Positions 24,579-33,263 of a DNA stretch of 64,000 nt are shown here, piece after piece. Source of the DNA: DATKLL01 sp035542475 (GTDB lineage: Bacteria > Desulfobacterota > Syntrophia > Syntrophales > UBA2185). The translations under genes and the position numbers were made by a program. Location of the stretch: the NCBI GenBank assembly GCA_035542475.1, contig DATKLL010000146.1, positions 3,117 to 67,116 on the forward strand, in the 5' to 3' direction. The notes under the pieces are model-generated. The model was not told where the DNA came from. It did not search any database and saw only the letters and a program-made list of their open reading frames with translations. Positions within the stretch are counted from its first letter, which is position 1, and each line of letters starts with the position of its first letter.

Positions 24579-25682
24579 ATGAAACTAAAGATAGCCATTT
24601 TGACAGGAGGAGGGGATTGTCCCGGCTTGAATGGAGCGATCAAATGGGTTACAAAAACTGCCCTTGATCCAAAACTTGCCGAGAAACGTTCAGTCTCGTT
24701 TGAAGTTGTGGGCATTACCGAAGGCTGGAGAGGATTAGTGGAAGTGGATCCTGATGATTCCAAAAGTCGTGATCGATATATTACGCATCTGGATGAAGAG
24801 ATTGTGCGAACATGGGACCGTTACGGTGGAACGCACTTAGGAACATCACGTACAAACCCGTTTAATCCGAAAAATGATCGCTCCGAAACATTAATCCGCA
24901 ACATAAAAAAACTCGGGATTGATGTTATTGCCGTACTAGGGGGAGAAGATACCCTTGGAGTAGCGTATAAACTATATAAGTTAGGGATTAAGACCGTTGG
25001 CATCCCGAAGACTATAGACAATGACCTTACAGGAACGGAATATTCACTAGGTTATGATACGGCCGTCAATGTAATAACGGAAGAAATTGACCGGTTAAGA
25101 ACCACCGCAGGTTCTCACAGCCGTAATTTCGTGGTTGAAACCATGGGACGTCACGCGGGATGGCTCGCGCTTCATGGAGGAGAGTGCAGCGGCGCTTATA
25201 TAATTCTGATACCTGAATATCCTTTTGATATAGACGTTGTATGCGAACTTCTGCGCGAACGGAAAGGCCGAGAAATAAACTACTCAATTATTGTCGTTTC
25301 CGAAGGGGCCAAACCTGCGGGTCAGCAGGAATTCCTCAGAGATAATAAAGTTGATGAATTCGGACATCCCACTCTTGGCGGAATAGCGAGCTCTGTTGCA
25401 AATGAAATTGAAAAGAGGACCGGGTTTGAGACACGATCTCTCTTACTGAGCCATTTGCAAAGGGGAGGGACACCATCTGCGCATGATCGTCTGATGGCAA
25501 GGTGGTTTGGAATAGCCGCCGTGGATATGATTGTCAACGAAGATTTCGGTCGCATGGTGAGCCTGACGAGAGGTGAAATTACGAGCGTTCCGCTTAAAGA
25601 GATTATTAATAAGTTAAAGCTTGTTGATGTGGAAAAATATTATGACACTGAACGCTACAATGGCAGGAGATCAATATTGTAG
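24579..25682 (+). CDS. Phosphofructokinase, predicted PPi-dependent
   Basis: A 367-aa PFK, interconverting fructose 6-phosphate and fructose 1,6-bisphosphate. The phosphoryl-donor loop GGGDCPGLN is at 10-18. The donor-determining positions read GGED (residues 121-124) and PKTIDND (Lys at 144). In this family Asp at the first site and Lys at the second mark PPi-dependent enzymes, whereas Gly at the first allows ATP. The prediction is therefore a reversible PPi-PFK, useful for both glycolysis and gluconeogenesis in an energy-limited anaerobe. ETMGRHAGWLA is the substrate-binding segment. A second PFK of the ATP-compatible type lies at 29.1-30.4 kb. Confidence 0.9.
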   Translation: MKLKIAILTGGGDCPGLNGAIKWVTKTALDPKLAEKRSVSFEVVGITEGWRGLVEVDPDDSKSRDRYITHLDEEIVRTWDRYGGTHLGTSRTNPFNPKNDRSETLIRNIKKLGIDVIAVLGGEDTLGVAYKLYKLGIKTVGIPKTIDNDLTGTEYSLGYDTAVNVITEEIDRLRTTAGSHSRNFVVETMGRHAGWLALHGGECSGAYIILIPEYPFDIDVVCELLRERKGREINYSIIVVSEGAKPAGQQEFLRDNKVDEFGHPTLGGIASSVANEIEKRTGFETRSLLLSHLQRGGTPSAHDRLMARWFGIAAVDMIVNEDFGRMVSLTRGEITSVPLKEIINKLKLVDVEKYYDTERYNGRRSIL

Positions 25683-25694
25683 ATAAAGTATTAA

Positions 25695-26348
25695 TTAACT
25701 TTCAAGTGCGACTAATCCTTCACGAATGGCGTATTTTGTCAACTCTGCAATTGTATGTATTTCCAGTTTCTCCATAATATTCCGCCGATGAGTTTCTATG
25801 GTCTTAATGCTCAAATTTAAATGGGCAGCTATTTCCTTAGCAGATAAACCCTCAGCCAGCAATTGCAGTATCTCACGTTCCCTGGAAGTGAGTATGGTGC
25901 GCGTAGAAAGAGAATTATCGGACATCTTGTTGAGATATCCTTTCACAACCACATCAGCAATTCTTGGACTGAGATACGTATTGCCAGCAGCAACCTGACG
26001 AATAGCGCTGACAAGCTCGGCAAAGGCACAATCTTTGAGGAGATACCCTGATGCACCGGCTTCCAGCATGCCGAGGACGAACCGTCTGTCCGAATGCATG
26101 GACAATGCGATGACCTTCACGTTAGATGTTCCGGCTCTTATTTTTCGAGTGGCCTCTATGCCATTAAGATCCGGCATGGAGACGTCCATAATGACGACAT
26201 TGGGCGAAAGCTTCTCAGCAAGTTTGACAGTCTTTCTCCCATTTTCAGCTTCGGCAACTACCTCCATTCCTGCTTCCTTTTCAATCAGGGTACGCAGACC
26301 ATCCCGAAAAATATTGTGATCATCGGCGAGAAGTACTCTGATACTCAT
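25695..26348 (-). CDS. NarL/FixJ-family LuxR-type response regulator
   Basis: A 217-aa two-domain regulator. The receiver has DDH near the N-terminus and the phospho-acceptor Asp in VVIMDVSMPDLNG. The C-terminal GerE/LuxR helix-turn-helix reads LTSREREILQLLAEGLSAKEIA followed by LNLSIKTIETHRRNI. It is encoded downstream of, and overlaps by 29 bp, its probable cognate hybrid kinase. Targets are unknown. Confidence 0.94.
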   Translation of the reverse strand: MSIRVLLADDHNIFRDGLRTLIEKEAGMEVVAEAENGRKTVKLAEKLSPNVVIMDVSMPDLNGIEATRKIRAGTSNVKVIALSMHSDRRFVLGMLEAGASGYLLKDCAFAELVSAIRQVAAGNTYLSPRIADVVVKGYLNKMSDNSLSTRTILTSREREILQLLAEGLSAKEIAAHLNLSIKTIETHRRNIMEKLEIHTIAELTKYAIREGLVALES

Positions 26349-27825
26349 TTTTTATTGCCCTCCTTTTGTTTTTCTTTTTTCTAGGCGCTAATAGAGTAAT
26401 ACTTGTACCGAAGCCTTTTTCAGTTTCGATCTCAAAAAGACCGCCAAGGTATCTTAAACGCTCTTGTATACTGAAAAGACCGAAACCCCCCGTAAGTTTC
26501 GCAACGATGCTGGTTCCGGAGATATCGAATCCTATGCCATCATCCTTAATCGTAATTTGTACGTTGTTGCCTGATTTTTTAAGAGTGACGTGTGCCTCTT
26601 TCGCGCAAGCGTGCTTGATAACATTCATAAGAAGTTCCCTTGTGGCTCGAAAAAGCAACAGTTGAATTTCTTCGTCGATCCCGCGAATTTTAGAATCACT
26701 TGTCAAAACAATCCGTAGGCAGTGCTTCGCCTGGATCTGCTCGCACAGCCAATAGATAGCTTCGGTGAAACCCAATTCGTATAGGACAGAAGGGCTGAGG
26801 TCTGTCATCAACGACCTGGCTTGCTGAATGGACTGATTGATCATATCCCCGATTTCCAACAGGGGCTTCTTTAAACCGTTATTTGACGTATGGCTGATGA
26901 GAGATTCCAGTTTAATCTTTGTCAGAGCAAGTGTTTGTCCGATGTTGTCATGCAGGTCGACGGCGATCCGCCGACGTTCCCTTTCTTCCGTCATGACCAG
27001 TTCTGATGTAAGCGATCGAAGCATTTCATTACTTGCCAGGATTTTTTCTTCCGCATTTTTTAGCTTTGATATATCCAGAAGAGACATGACTGTTCTTTCC
27101 GTCGATGGTATCTCCGCGATATTCACCAGTACATTCCGTACATCACCCTGTCTGTTTGTGATACGGAATTCATAGCCGTCCTCTGACATTTTGAAATTTT
27201 TTCCCCATGGTCGTTTGAGAATGTTTGCTCCGGGCAAGTCATCTTCAAGAACAAAATCTGTCCAGCTCGTCTTACCCTCTATCTGAGACCTTGAAAACCC
27301 GGAAAGCCTTTCAAACTGTCTGTTCGCCAAGATAATGGTTGTATCCTCATCAATAATGATAGTCGCTGTACCCGTATTTTCAAAAATCGTACGATATCTG
27401 ACCTCCGACTCCTTCAGCACATCTTCCATCCGTTTCCGCTCGGTACGTTCCTCAACTTCAGAGAGCGCCCGGGAAACTGCAGGCCCCAAACGGGACAATC
27501 GGTCTTTCAGTATATAATCAGTCGCTCCTTTCTTGAGTAGTTCAATAGCCATTTCCTCACCTATTGCACCCGAAACAAAAATAAATGGCACGTCCGGGCA
27601 CCTTTCCATGGCTATCTTCAGGGCTGACAACCCATCAAATGATGGCATCGAATAATCAGAAAGTATTATCTCCGGAATAAATTCCTCTAGGGCGTCGAGA
27701 AATGATTTTCTGGATGAGGCGAGTCTTGATATGAAGATCAGTCCCGATTCAGTGAGTTCATCTTTCATCAATTCGGCATCCGTCGGGACATCGTCCAGTA
27801 TTAATATGCGCAATTCTCTACTCAC
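26320..27825 (-). CDS. Cytosolic REC-PAS hybrid sensor histidine kinase (NarX/HisKA_3 type)
   Basis: A 501-aa kinase with no membrane segment. The order is unusual: a receiver domain comes first (residues about 5-125; LDDVPTDAE, acceptor Asp in ILSDYSMPSFDG). A PAS domain (about 140-260) follows, then HisKA_3 with the phosphorylated His in DLHDNIGQTLALTKIKLE and an HATPase domain (IKDDGIGFD, GGFGLFSIQERL). An N-terminal receiver suggests it is itself controlled by another kinase or phosphorelay before phosphorylating the co-encoded NarL-type regulator. The stimulus is unknown. Confidence 0.92.
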   Translation of the reverse strand: MSRELRILILDDVPTDAELMKDELTESGLIFISRLASSRKSFLDALEEFIPEIILSDYSMPSFDGLSALKIAMERCPDVPFIFVSGAIGEEMAIELLKKGATDYILKDRLSRLGPAVSRALSEVEERTERKRMEDVLKESEVRYRTIFENTGTATIIIDEDTTIILANRQFERLSGFSRSQIEGKTSWTDFVLEDDLPGANILKRPWGKNFKMSEDGYEFRITNRQGDVRNVLVNIAEIPSTERTVMSLLDISKLKNAEEKILASNEMLRSLTSELVMTEERERRRIAVDLHDNIGQTLALTKIKLESLISHTSNNGLKKPLLEIGDMINQSIQQARSLMTDLSPSVLYELGFTEAIYWLCEQIQAKHCLRIVLTSDSKIRGIDEEIQLLLFRATRELLMNVIKHACAKEAHVTLKKSGNNVQITIKDDGIGFDISGTSIVAKLTGGFGLFSIQERLRYLGGLFEIETEKGFGTSITLLAPRKKKNKRRAIKNEYQSTSRR

Positions 27826-28385
27826 GATTAAACCTCAATCCTTCTCGGCATATTAAACTTTCATTATCACTTAAGGTGATTAGAAATTAAGGTTAATTCA
27901 CATGTTATCTAATATTTTGGATCAAGTCATAAATCAATGGGGATATTAAAGTAGCGTAATGGTAGGTAAAAACTACCTGTAAATATTATAACACGGACAT
28001 GAATCGGCAAAGAGTTCTTTATAATATGATCCTTCGCCTGATTTTAAATTGGGGCACATTTAGATCTAAAATAATTTTTCCCCAATTATCTTTTTCCTTT
28101 TCCGGAAGAATACACATCATACTTTTCCCTATGGACGAATAAGATATTTAGCTGCCTGGATCAAGGTTTCTCCCGATTGTGGGGATATTTTTACTTTGCT
28201 AGGTATAAATCATAAACCATCAACCACCTTTCAAGACAAGCGGGATACGATTATGACACGCCTGGTTAATCTTATTATTATTTGATGGGTAATACAGGAT
28301 GTTAAAAAATCATCTCGTTATCTTTTTTGTTCCATACTTTTGAGTACGGGAACTTATCGTAGATAAAGAAAGATAGGGAATTATA
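27826..28385. other. 560-nt intergenic region between divergent genes
   Basis: No gene is visible. The stretch is AT-rich and contains several inverted repeats: GGTAG/CTACC at 27961-27977, a nested palindrome at 28047-28087 (listed separately), and a GTTCC/GGAAC hairpin with inner TAC/GTA at 28329-28353, about 30 nt before the transglycosylase ATG. It must hold promoters for both divergent genes, but no near-consensus sigma70 or sigma54 site stands out. Confidence 0.5.
28047..28087. repeat. Nested inverted repeat in the long gap
   Basis: AATTGGGG (28047-28054) and CCCCAATT (28080-28087) form a perfect 8-bp outer stem. Inside is the perfect 12-bp palindrome TTTAGATCTAAA (28059-28070). On the + strand a T-rich run follows, so it could act as a terminator. 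The inner palindrome also looks like an operator half-site pair. Confidence 0.5.
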
Positions 28386-29030
28386 ATGACGGATATCCTT
28401 ATAAAACAAAGAAGACATAGTTATTTGTTTGCCGTCTTCGCAGGACTCTTTATTCTATGTTTGTTGTTGACTTTTCCTTCCGCGGCAGATGTCTATAGGT
28501 ATGTCGAAGAAAAGGGAATCATACATTTTAGCGATGTCCGTAAGAATTCCAAACTCAAGGTCTGGATAAGAGAAGAGCCGGTTCATTTTCTGCCTGGGAC
28601 TGATTTTACAGAGTATGATTCTCTGATTGCAGAGGCGGCCCATAAGTACGGGGTAGATTTTGCTTTAGTAAAGGCTGTAATAAAGACCGAATCCAATTTT
28701 AACCATAAGGCGATCTCGAAAAAAGGCGCCAAAGGTCTGATGCAGCTCATGCCCCGGACGGCATCAATTTTGGGAGTCAACGACTGCTTTCATCCCGAAG
28801 ATAATATCATTGGCGGTATACGCCACCTGGGATACCTGATTGATCTATTTAATGGTAACATTCCCCTGGCTTTGGCTGCATATAACGCCGGTGAAGGTAC
28901 TGTTGTCAAATACAGAGGGATTCCTCCTTACCCAGAGACACGTATTTATATACGAAGAGTTCTCGACAATTACGACCGTTATAAGCTGGAAGCAATAAAT
29001 GCGACAGTTACAGTAAAAGTAGATCAGTAA
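28386..29030 (+). CDS. Lytic transglycosylase (SLT family) with N-terminal DUF4124-like segment
   Basis: A 214-aa murein hydrolase predicted to cleave the MurNAc-GlcNAc bond in the periplasm. A basic N-terminus and hydrophobic signal or anchor segment (residues 14-33) precede a short DUF4124-like segment (VYRYVEEKGIIHFSDV). The SLT domain has its catalytic Glu in VIKTESNFNHKA, followed by GAKGLMQLMP and AAYNAGEG, all family-typical. AGGGAA lies 7 nt upstream of the ATG. It is monocistronic; the next gene is convergent. Confidence 0.93.
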   Translation: MTDILIKQRRHSYLFAVFAGLFILCLLLTFPSAADVYRYVEEKGIIHFSDVRKNSKLKVWIREEPVHFLPGTDFTEYDSLIAEAAHKYGVDFALVKAVIKTESNFNHKAISKKGAKGLMQLMPRTASILGVNDCFHPEDNIIGGIRHLGYLIDLFNGNIPLALAAYNAGEGTVVKYRGIPPYPETRIYIRRVLDNYDRYKLEAINATVTVKVDQ

Positions 29031-29064
29031 TATTTATTATCGGTCCTAATCTGGATTTCACTGT

Positions 29065-30372
29065 CTATTCTTTCATAGAAGGCGGTTGGCCCGTTGTCTC
29101 CAGAACACGCATCCATACGTTGCCCTCAGGATTTACCTGTGATCCGGATGTGACCATTCGAAAAGGGATGTACACATATTCATCCTTCACCAGACCGACC
29201 ATCATGCTTGTTTTGCCCGCCATACCTGCATGAACGGCATATTGACCCAAGGCACCGCAGTAGATACTGTCGCTTGCATTGGCAGGCACACTGCGAATTG
29301 TATAACTCGGGTCTATATATTTCAGATTTATCTCCAAACCGGTTTTTTTGAAATATTCTTCTATCCTGGCCTTCAAAAACAGACCGATGTCCAACAGCTT
29401 TATGTTGCCCGATGCATCCTTTTCCACGACCTCATTATCTTTGTGAATGAGTTCCTGGCCGGCTCCTTCCGCAACAAGGATTACGCAATGGCCACTTCTT
29501 TTCAGTCGCTTCTCCAGGTTTTTGAAAAAACCATTCTCCCCCTCCAAGTCGAAAGGTACCTCCGGTATCAAAACAAAATTGACATCTCCCTGTGCCAGGG
29601 CTGCGCCAGCCGCAATATGACCAGATTGGCGGCCCATAATCTTCACGAGACCGATCCCCATCGGGGCACCCTGCGCTTCAATATGTGAACACTGGATGAC
29701 CTTGACTGCTTCAGATATGGCTGTATCGAAACCGAATGTTTTCTGAATAAGGTTCAGGTCGTTGTCGATAGTCTTCGGTATACCGATAATACTGATGTGA
29801 AGCTTTCTTTTTGTTACCTCTTCCGCGATAAATCTGGCAGCTCTCATGGTACCATCCCCGCCTATACAGAAAAGAATATCGACATTCATGCGTTTTAAAG
29901 TGTTTACCACCTCAGCAGGATCCTGCATACCGCGGGAAGAAGATAGAATGCTTCCTCCGGAAGTGTGGATGTCTTTTACAATATCCGGCTTCAGCTCTAT
30001 TGCCTGATGGCCGAATTTTGGAATCAAGCCCTGGAACCCGTATTTAATCCCCACAACGTTTGTTACCCCATACCGGTAAAAGAGTTCCATGAAAATTGCC
30101 CTTATGACATCATTGATACCGGGACAGAGACCACCGCATGTTACAATTGCTGCCTTTGTCTGAACTGGATCAAAAAAAATTTTTTCCCGCGGACCTGCCA
30201 CTTCAATTGACAGCGGTACGCCATCCGTAGTAGTTAAATCTCTATAGTGTTCAAGGTAAATATTAAAGAGAATGCGTTTACTGTCTGGTGTAAAGTAGCT
30301 GACATTCACCGGGGATGGTATGGTTCTCACACCCAGATCCTGAATGGTAAAATCAGTTAGTCCTGTATCCAT
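29065..30372 (-). CDS. Phosphofructokinase, plant/TP0108-like, predicted ATP-dependent
   Basis: A 435-aa PFK of the long type, with an N-terminal extension of about 70 residues before the catalytic core (CGGLCPGIND, residues 79-88). The donor site reads GGDG (171-174), the Gly compatible with ATP, while the second site keeps Lys (PKTIDND, Lys200), as in plant-like PFKs. The start is the ATG at 30372, preceded by GGGAGGGG. It lies inside the end of the upstream oxidoreductase gene (20-bp overlap), so the two are translationally coupled. It probably supplies irreversible flux beside the PPi-type paralogue at 24.6 kb. Confidence 0.9.
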   Translation of the reverse strand: MDTGLTDFTIQDLGVRTIPSPVNVSYFTPDSKRILFNIYLEHYRDLTTTDGVPLSIEVAGPREKIFFDPVQTKAAIVTCGGLCPGINDVIRAIFMELFYRYGVTNVVGIKYGFQGLIPKFGHQAIELKPDIVKDIHTSGGSILSSSRGMQDPAEVVNTLKRMNVDILFCIGGDGTMRAARFIAEEVTKRKLHISIIGIPKTIDNDLNLIQKTFGFDTAISEAVKVIQCSHIEAQGAPMGIGLVKIMGRQSGHIAAGAALAQGDVNFVLIPEVPFDLEGENGFFKNLEKRLKRSGHCVILVAEGAGQELIHKDNEVVEKDASGNIKLLDIGLFLKARIEEYFKKTGLEINLKYIDPSYTIRSVPANASDSIYCGALGQYAVHAGMAGKTSMMVGLVKDEYVYIPFRMVTSGSQVNPEGNVWMRVLETTGQPPSMKE

Positions 30373-31837
30373 GCGTCTTCCCCTCCCTTGATAAAATTGA
30401 ATCAGCAGCATTAATGCCGGATATTATCTCACCCTCAAAGCCAAGACCTGCCATAAGCATGCCTCCCGTCATATAAACATTATGTATGTGTGTCTTATTG
30501 GATATTCGTGACATGCCTAAAAAAGGACAGTACCGCATACAATATTTCTGATTAGTTACCTCCTGATTTTTTCTCGAAAATTCTATGGATTTGTCGATAT
30601 TAATGAAATCGAGATTTTCCTGAAGAAAAGGCAGAAATGTTCCGAGAGACTGCAATACTGTCTTAGATATGCCCCTTAGCTCTTCGTCATTCAATACTAA
30701 CGGAGATTCTTTTAAATAAATGGTTGCAGTCAATGCCCTTTTCCCATGAGGGGCTCGCTTAGTATCGCCTGCAGCGCTTGTTTCAATAAAAACGAAATTA
30801 TTATTCACAATTGTACTTTTATGGTTGATGAAAACAGCAACGTATGCTGCCATCTTTTCGGGGATGCAGTTTTCAGTAACGCCCATATGTAAAGTAAATG
30901 GATAGTACATAGATTTAACAGACTTCAGCGTTCGTTCCAGACGCCGATACTTGCGGTCATTAAGGAGAAGCAATTTCAGTTTTTCCCATTTAGTGCTGAC
31001 GATCAGGTATCTTCCTTCAATTTTTGATAATGTATCCTCAGTTAATTGGACATCGACATCTGTCTTCCTGCCGGCATTAATTCTGATAACAGAACAGTTT
31101 TTTATTATTTGACCTCCGGAATCATCAAACCTTGATTTGACGGACCTCAGAAGAAACTCATTGCCGCCCATAGAATAATATATCCCCCTTAAGGGGAGTG
31201 AGAGAGTATATGCCGATGGTACAGGTGTTGTGCCGATATTTGAATCTATATGAAAGTTCGAGAGAAGGGTGCTTTCTGCCTCAATTACTCTTTTTAAAGA
31301 GGAATTAGTTTTGACTCTCTTAAATGCTTTTGAAAGAGACAGCCATTCCAGCATTAACGCCGGAACATTTCTTAAAAGCATTGCCATTTCTTTATATGAT
31401 TTCGGAAATATGCGTGGGTTTTCAATGGTCTGTTGTCCGATGAACTCACTGATCTTTAAAATCGACATATATAATTTGCGAATGTTTCCGGCATGACCGA
31501 CAAATTCTCTTTCCATCTCCCTGAACAGGTCCTCCTGGTTATAAAAAAAATCAAGACGGTGATCAGGCATGATTATTTGAAGACCAGGATTCAACAAATG
31601 CAGACCGGTGCACTGCGTGATGGAGATTCCTAGATCCGCTGCCAGACGAGAGCATATCTGCGCCGGGCCGAATCCTGTTAATGGCGACGGATCTATATTG
31701 AAGGTGTAACCCGATTCTTCATATGTATATTGAGCATCACCTTCACATACGAGAACAGTTTTCAGCCCACGGTGGGAAAGTATCGTGGCTGCAATTAATG
31801 AGCTTAAATCATTACCGATTACAATAGTATCATACAT
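30353..31837 (-). CDS. Phytoene-dehydrogenase-like FAD/NAD(P)-binding oxidoreductase
   Basis: A 494-aa protein of the CrtI/amine-oxidase-like flavoprotein superfamily. The N-terminal beta-alpha-beta (TIVIGNDLSSLIAATILSHR) fits the fold, but the second and third glycines of the usual GxGxxG are Asp and Ser, so cofactor binding may be weak or altered. The C-terminal FAD segment (NVYMTGGMLMAGLGFEGEI) looks normal. Substrate unknown. It overlaps the ATP-type PFK gene by 20 bp, an odd partnership I cannot explain. Confidence 0.78.
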   Translation of the reverse strand: MYDTIVIGNDLSSLIAATILSHRGLKTVLVCEGDAQYTYEESGYTFNIDPSPLTGFGPAQICSRLAADLGISITQCTGLHLLNPGLQIIMPDHRLDFFYNQEDLFREMEREFVGHAGNIRKLYMSILKISEFIGQQTIENPRIFPKSYKEMAMLLRNVPALMLEWLSLSKAFKRVKTNSSLKRVIEAESTLLSNFHIDSNIGTTPVPSAYTLSLPLRGIYYSMGGNEFLLRSVKSRFDDSGGQIIKNCSVIRINAGRKTDVDVQLTEDTLSKIEGRYLIVSTKWEKLKLLLLNDRKYRRLERTLKSVKSMYYPFTLHMGVTENCIPEKMAAYVAVFINHKSTIVNNNFVFIETSAAGDTKRAPHGKRALTATIYLKESPLVLNDEELRGISKTVLQSLGTFLPFLQENLDFINIDKSIEFSRKNQEVTNQKYCMRYCPFLGMSRISNKTHIHNVYMTGGMLMAGLGFEGEIISGINAADSILSREGKTHGYRTN

Positions 31838-32062
31838 ATTTTAAAAACCCATGAATATTACAGGACTATGATTTACTTGAGAATCCGCATACAATTTCAA
31901 AGATACCATCGATCGCGATTATGGACGCATCGAAAGCGCGCTGGGGAAATGATTGGGCAGCCGTTTTCTATTGCTGCCTTTCATCCCGACCTTTGTTACA
32001 ATTAATTCCTCTCTGCTTTCGGTGCAAGATTGAATGGCTTAAGTATAAATCAAATCTTAGAA

Positions 32063-33106
32063 TTAGATAAATGATATTGATGGTTGATCTATTTCTCTTT
32101 TTTCTATAAAACCGATGGCGTACGCTTTTTCTCCCAATATTTCAAGGCGCTCAATCACATCAGAGGCATCTTTTTCCGGTACGACAATCATCATACCTAT
32201 GCCCATATTAAAGACCCTGTACATTTCCGCATCATCGATGTTTCCTATCTTTTTAATGACGGTAAAAATAGGCGGTATATCCCAGCTGTCTTTTAATATA
32301 ACCGCCCGGCATTGACCAGACAAAACGCGTGGAATGTTGTCAATAAATCCACCGCCCGTGATATGAATAATGCCTTTAATGCTGAAGTTTTTTATCAGAT
32401 TCAAGATGGATTTTACGTAAATTTTTGTTGGACGGAGAAGCTCCATACCTAAAGTATGCTCAAGGCTATCTACCATTTTATGAACACTGAGATGTTCCTT
32501 GTCGAAGAGTACTTTTCTGGCGAGCGACAAGCCGTTGCTGTGTATGCCGTTTGAGGCAATGCCGATGATCCTTTCACCAACACGGATTTCCGAGCCATCA
32601 ATTATTTTGTCGGCTTCGACTACACCGACGCAGAAACCCGCTAGATCATATTCACCCTCTTTATAAAATGCCGGCATTTCAGCCGTTTCTCCACCGATGA
32701 GCGCACAACCGGCCTCACGGCACCCTTTAACGATACCTTCAATGATCTTAATGCTTTTTTCCAGATCCAGCTTGCCTGTAGCGATGTAGTCGTGGAAAAA
32801 AAGTGGTTCTGCTCCCTGCACCACGACATCATTGACAGACATCGCAACGAGATCAATACCGATGGTATCATGCTTATCCGTCAATTGAGCAATTTTTAGC
32901 TTCGTTCCAACACCATCCGTGGATGAAACCAATACAGGTTTGGTATATTTCCCGATATCGAGATGAAACAGACTCCCGAAACCGCCAATGGCACTCATAA
33001 CCTCCTTGCGGTAAGTTGATTTTATAAGTGGTTTAATCCTATCGACAAAAAGGTTGGCTGTGTCTATATCAACACCTGCATCCTTATATGAAAATTTTTC
33101 CTGCAT
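32063..33106 (-). CDS. purM: Phosphoribosylformylglycinamidine cyclo-ligase (AIR synthetase)
   Basis: A 347-aa ATP-dependent enzyme of purine synthesis converting FGAM to AIR. The PurM signature segments are visible: SYKDAGVDIDTAN at the start, VSSTDGVGTKLKIA, CALIGGETAEMP, GIASNGIHSNGLSLARK and ITGGGFIDNIPRV. Length is typical. It appears monocistronic; downstream is a 225-nt gap with one weak hairpin (GGCAGC/GCTGCC near 31955-31980). GuaB, the IMP-to-XMP enzyme, is encoded elsewhere in this window. Confidence 0.97.
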   Translation of the reverse strand: MQEKFSYKDAGVDIDTANLFVDRIKPLIKSTYRKEVMSAIGGFGSLFHLDIGKYTKPVLVSSTDGVGTKLKIAQLTDKHDTIGIDLVAMSVNDVVVQGAEPLFFHDYIATGKLDLEKSIKIIEGIVKGCREAGCALIGGETAEMPAFYKEGEYDLAGFCVGVVEADKIIDGSEIRVGERIIGIASNGIHSNGLSLARKVLFDKEHLSVHKMVDSLEHTLGMELLRPTKIYVKSILNLIKNFSIKGIIHITGGGFIDNIPRVLSGQCRAVILKDSWDIPPIFTVIKKIGNIDDAEMYRVFNMGIGMMIVVPEKDASDVIERLEILGEKAYAIGFIEKREIDQPSISFI

Positions 33107-33245
33107 ATTATTACCGATTGGCCCTTAAGATGGTGAACAGCTTTAGCCTAATTAATTCCAAATGTCAATTCTTTACTTGCGAAAAAACTGAATATCTGTT
33201 AACAGCGTGCAATCCTTCTATTTGAAATTATTATATTAATATTGT

Positions 33246-33262
33246 GCTCAAAGGATTTGAGC
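33246..33262 (+). promoter_or_regulatory. Hairpin enclosing the recG Shine-Dalgarno
   Basis: GCTCAAA (33246-33252) and TTTGAGC (33256-33262) are perfectly complementary and enclose a GGA loop; the recG ATG begins two bases later. The only plausible ribosome-binding site (AAGGA, 33251-33255) lies at the top of this stem. Folding would hide it and limit recG translation. Function is inferred. Confidence 0.5.
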
Positions 33263-33263
33263 C

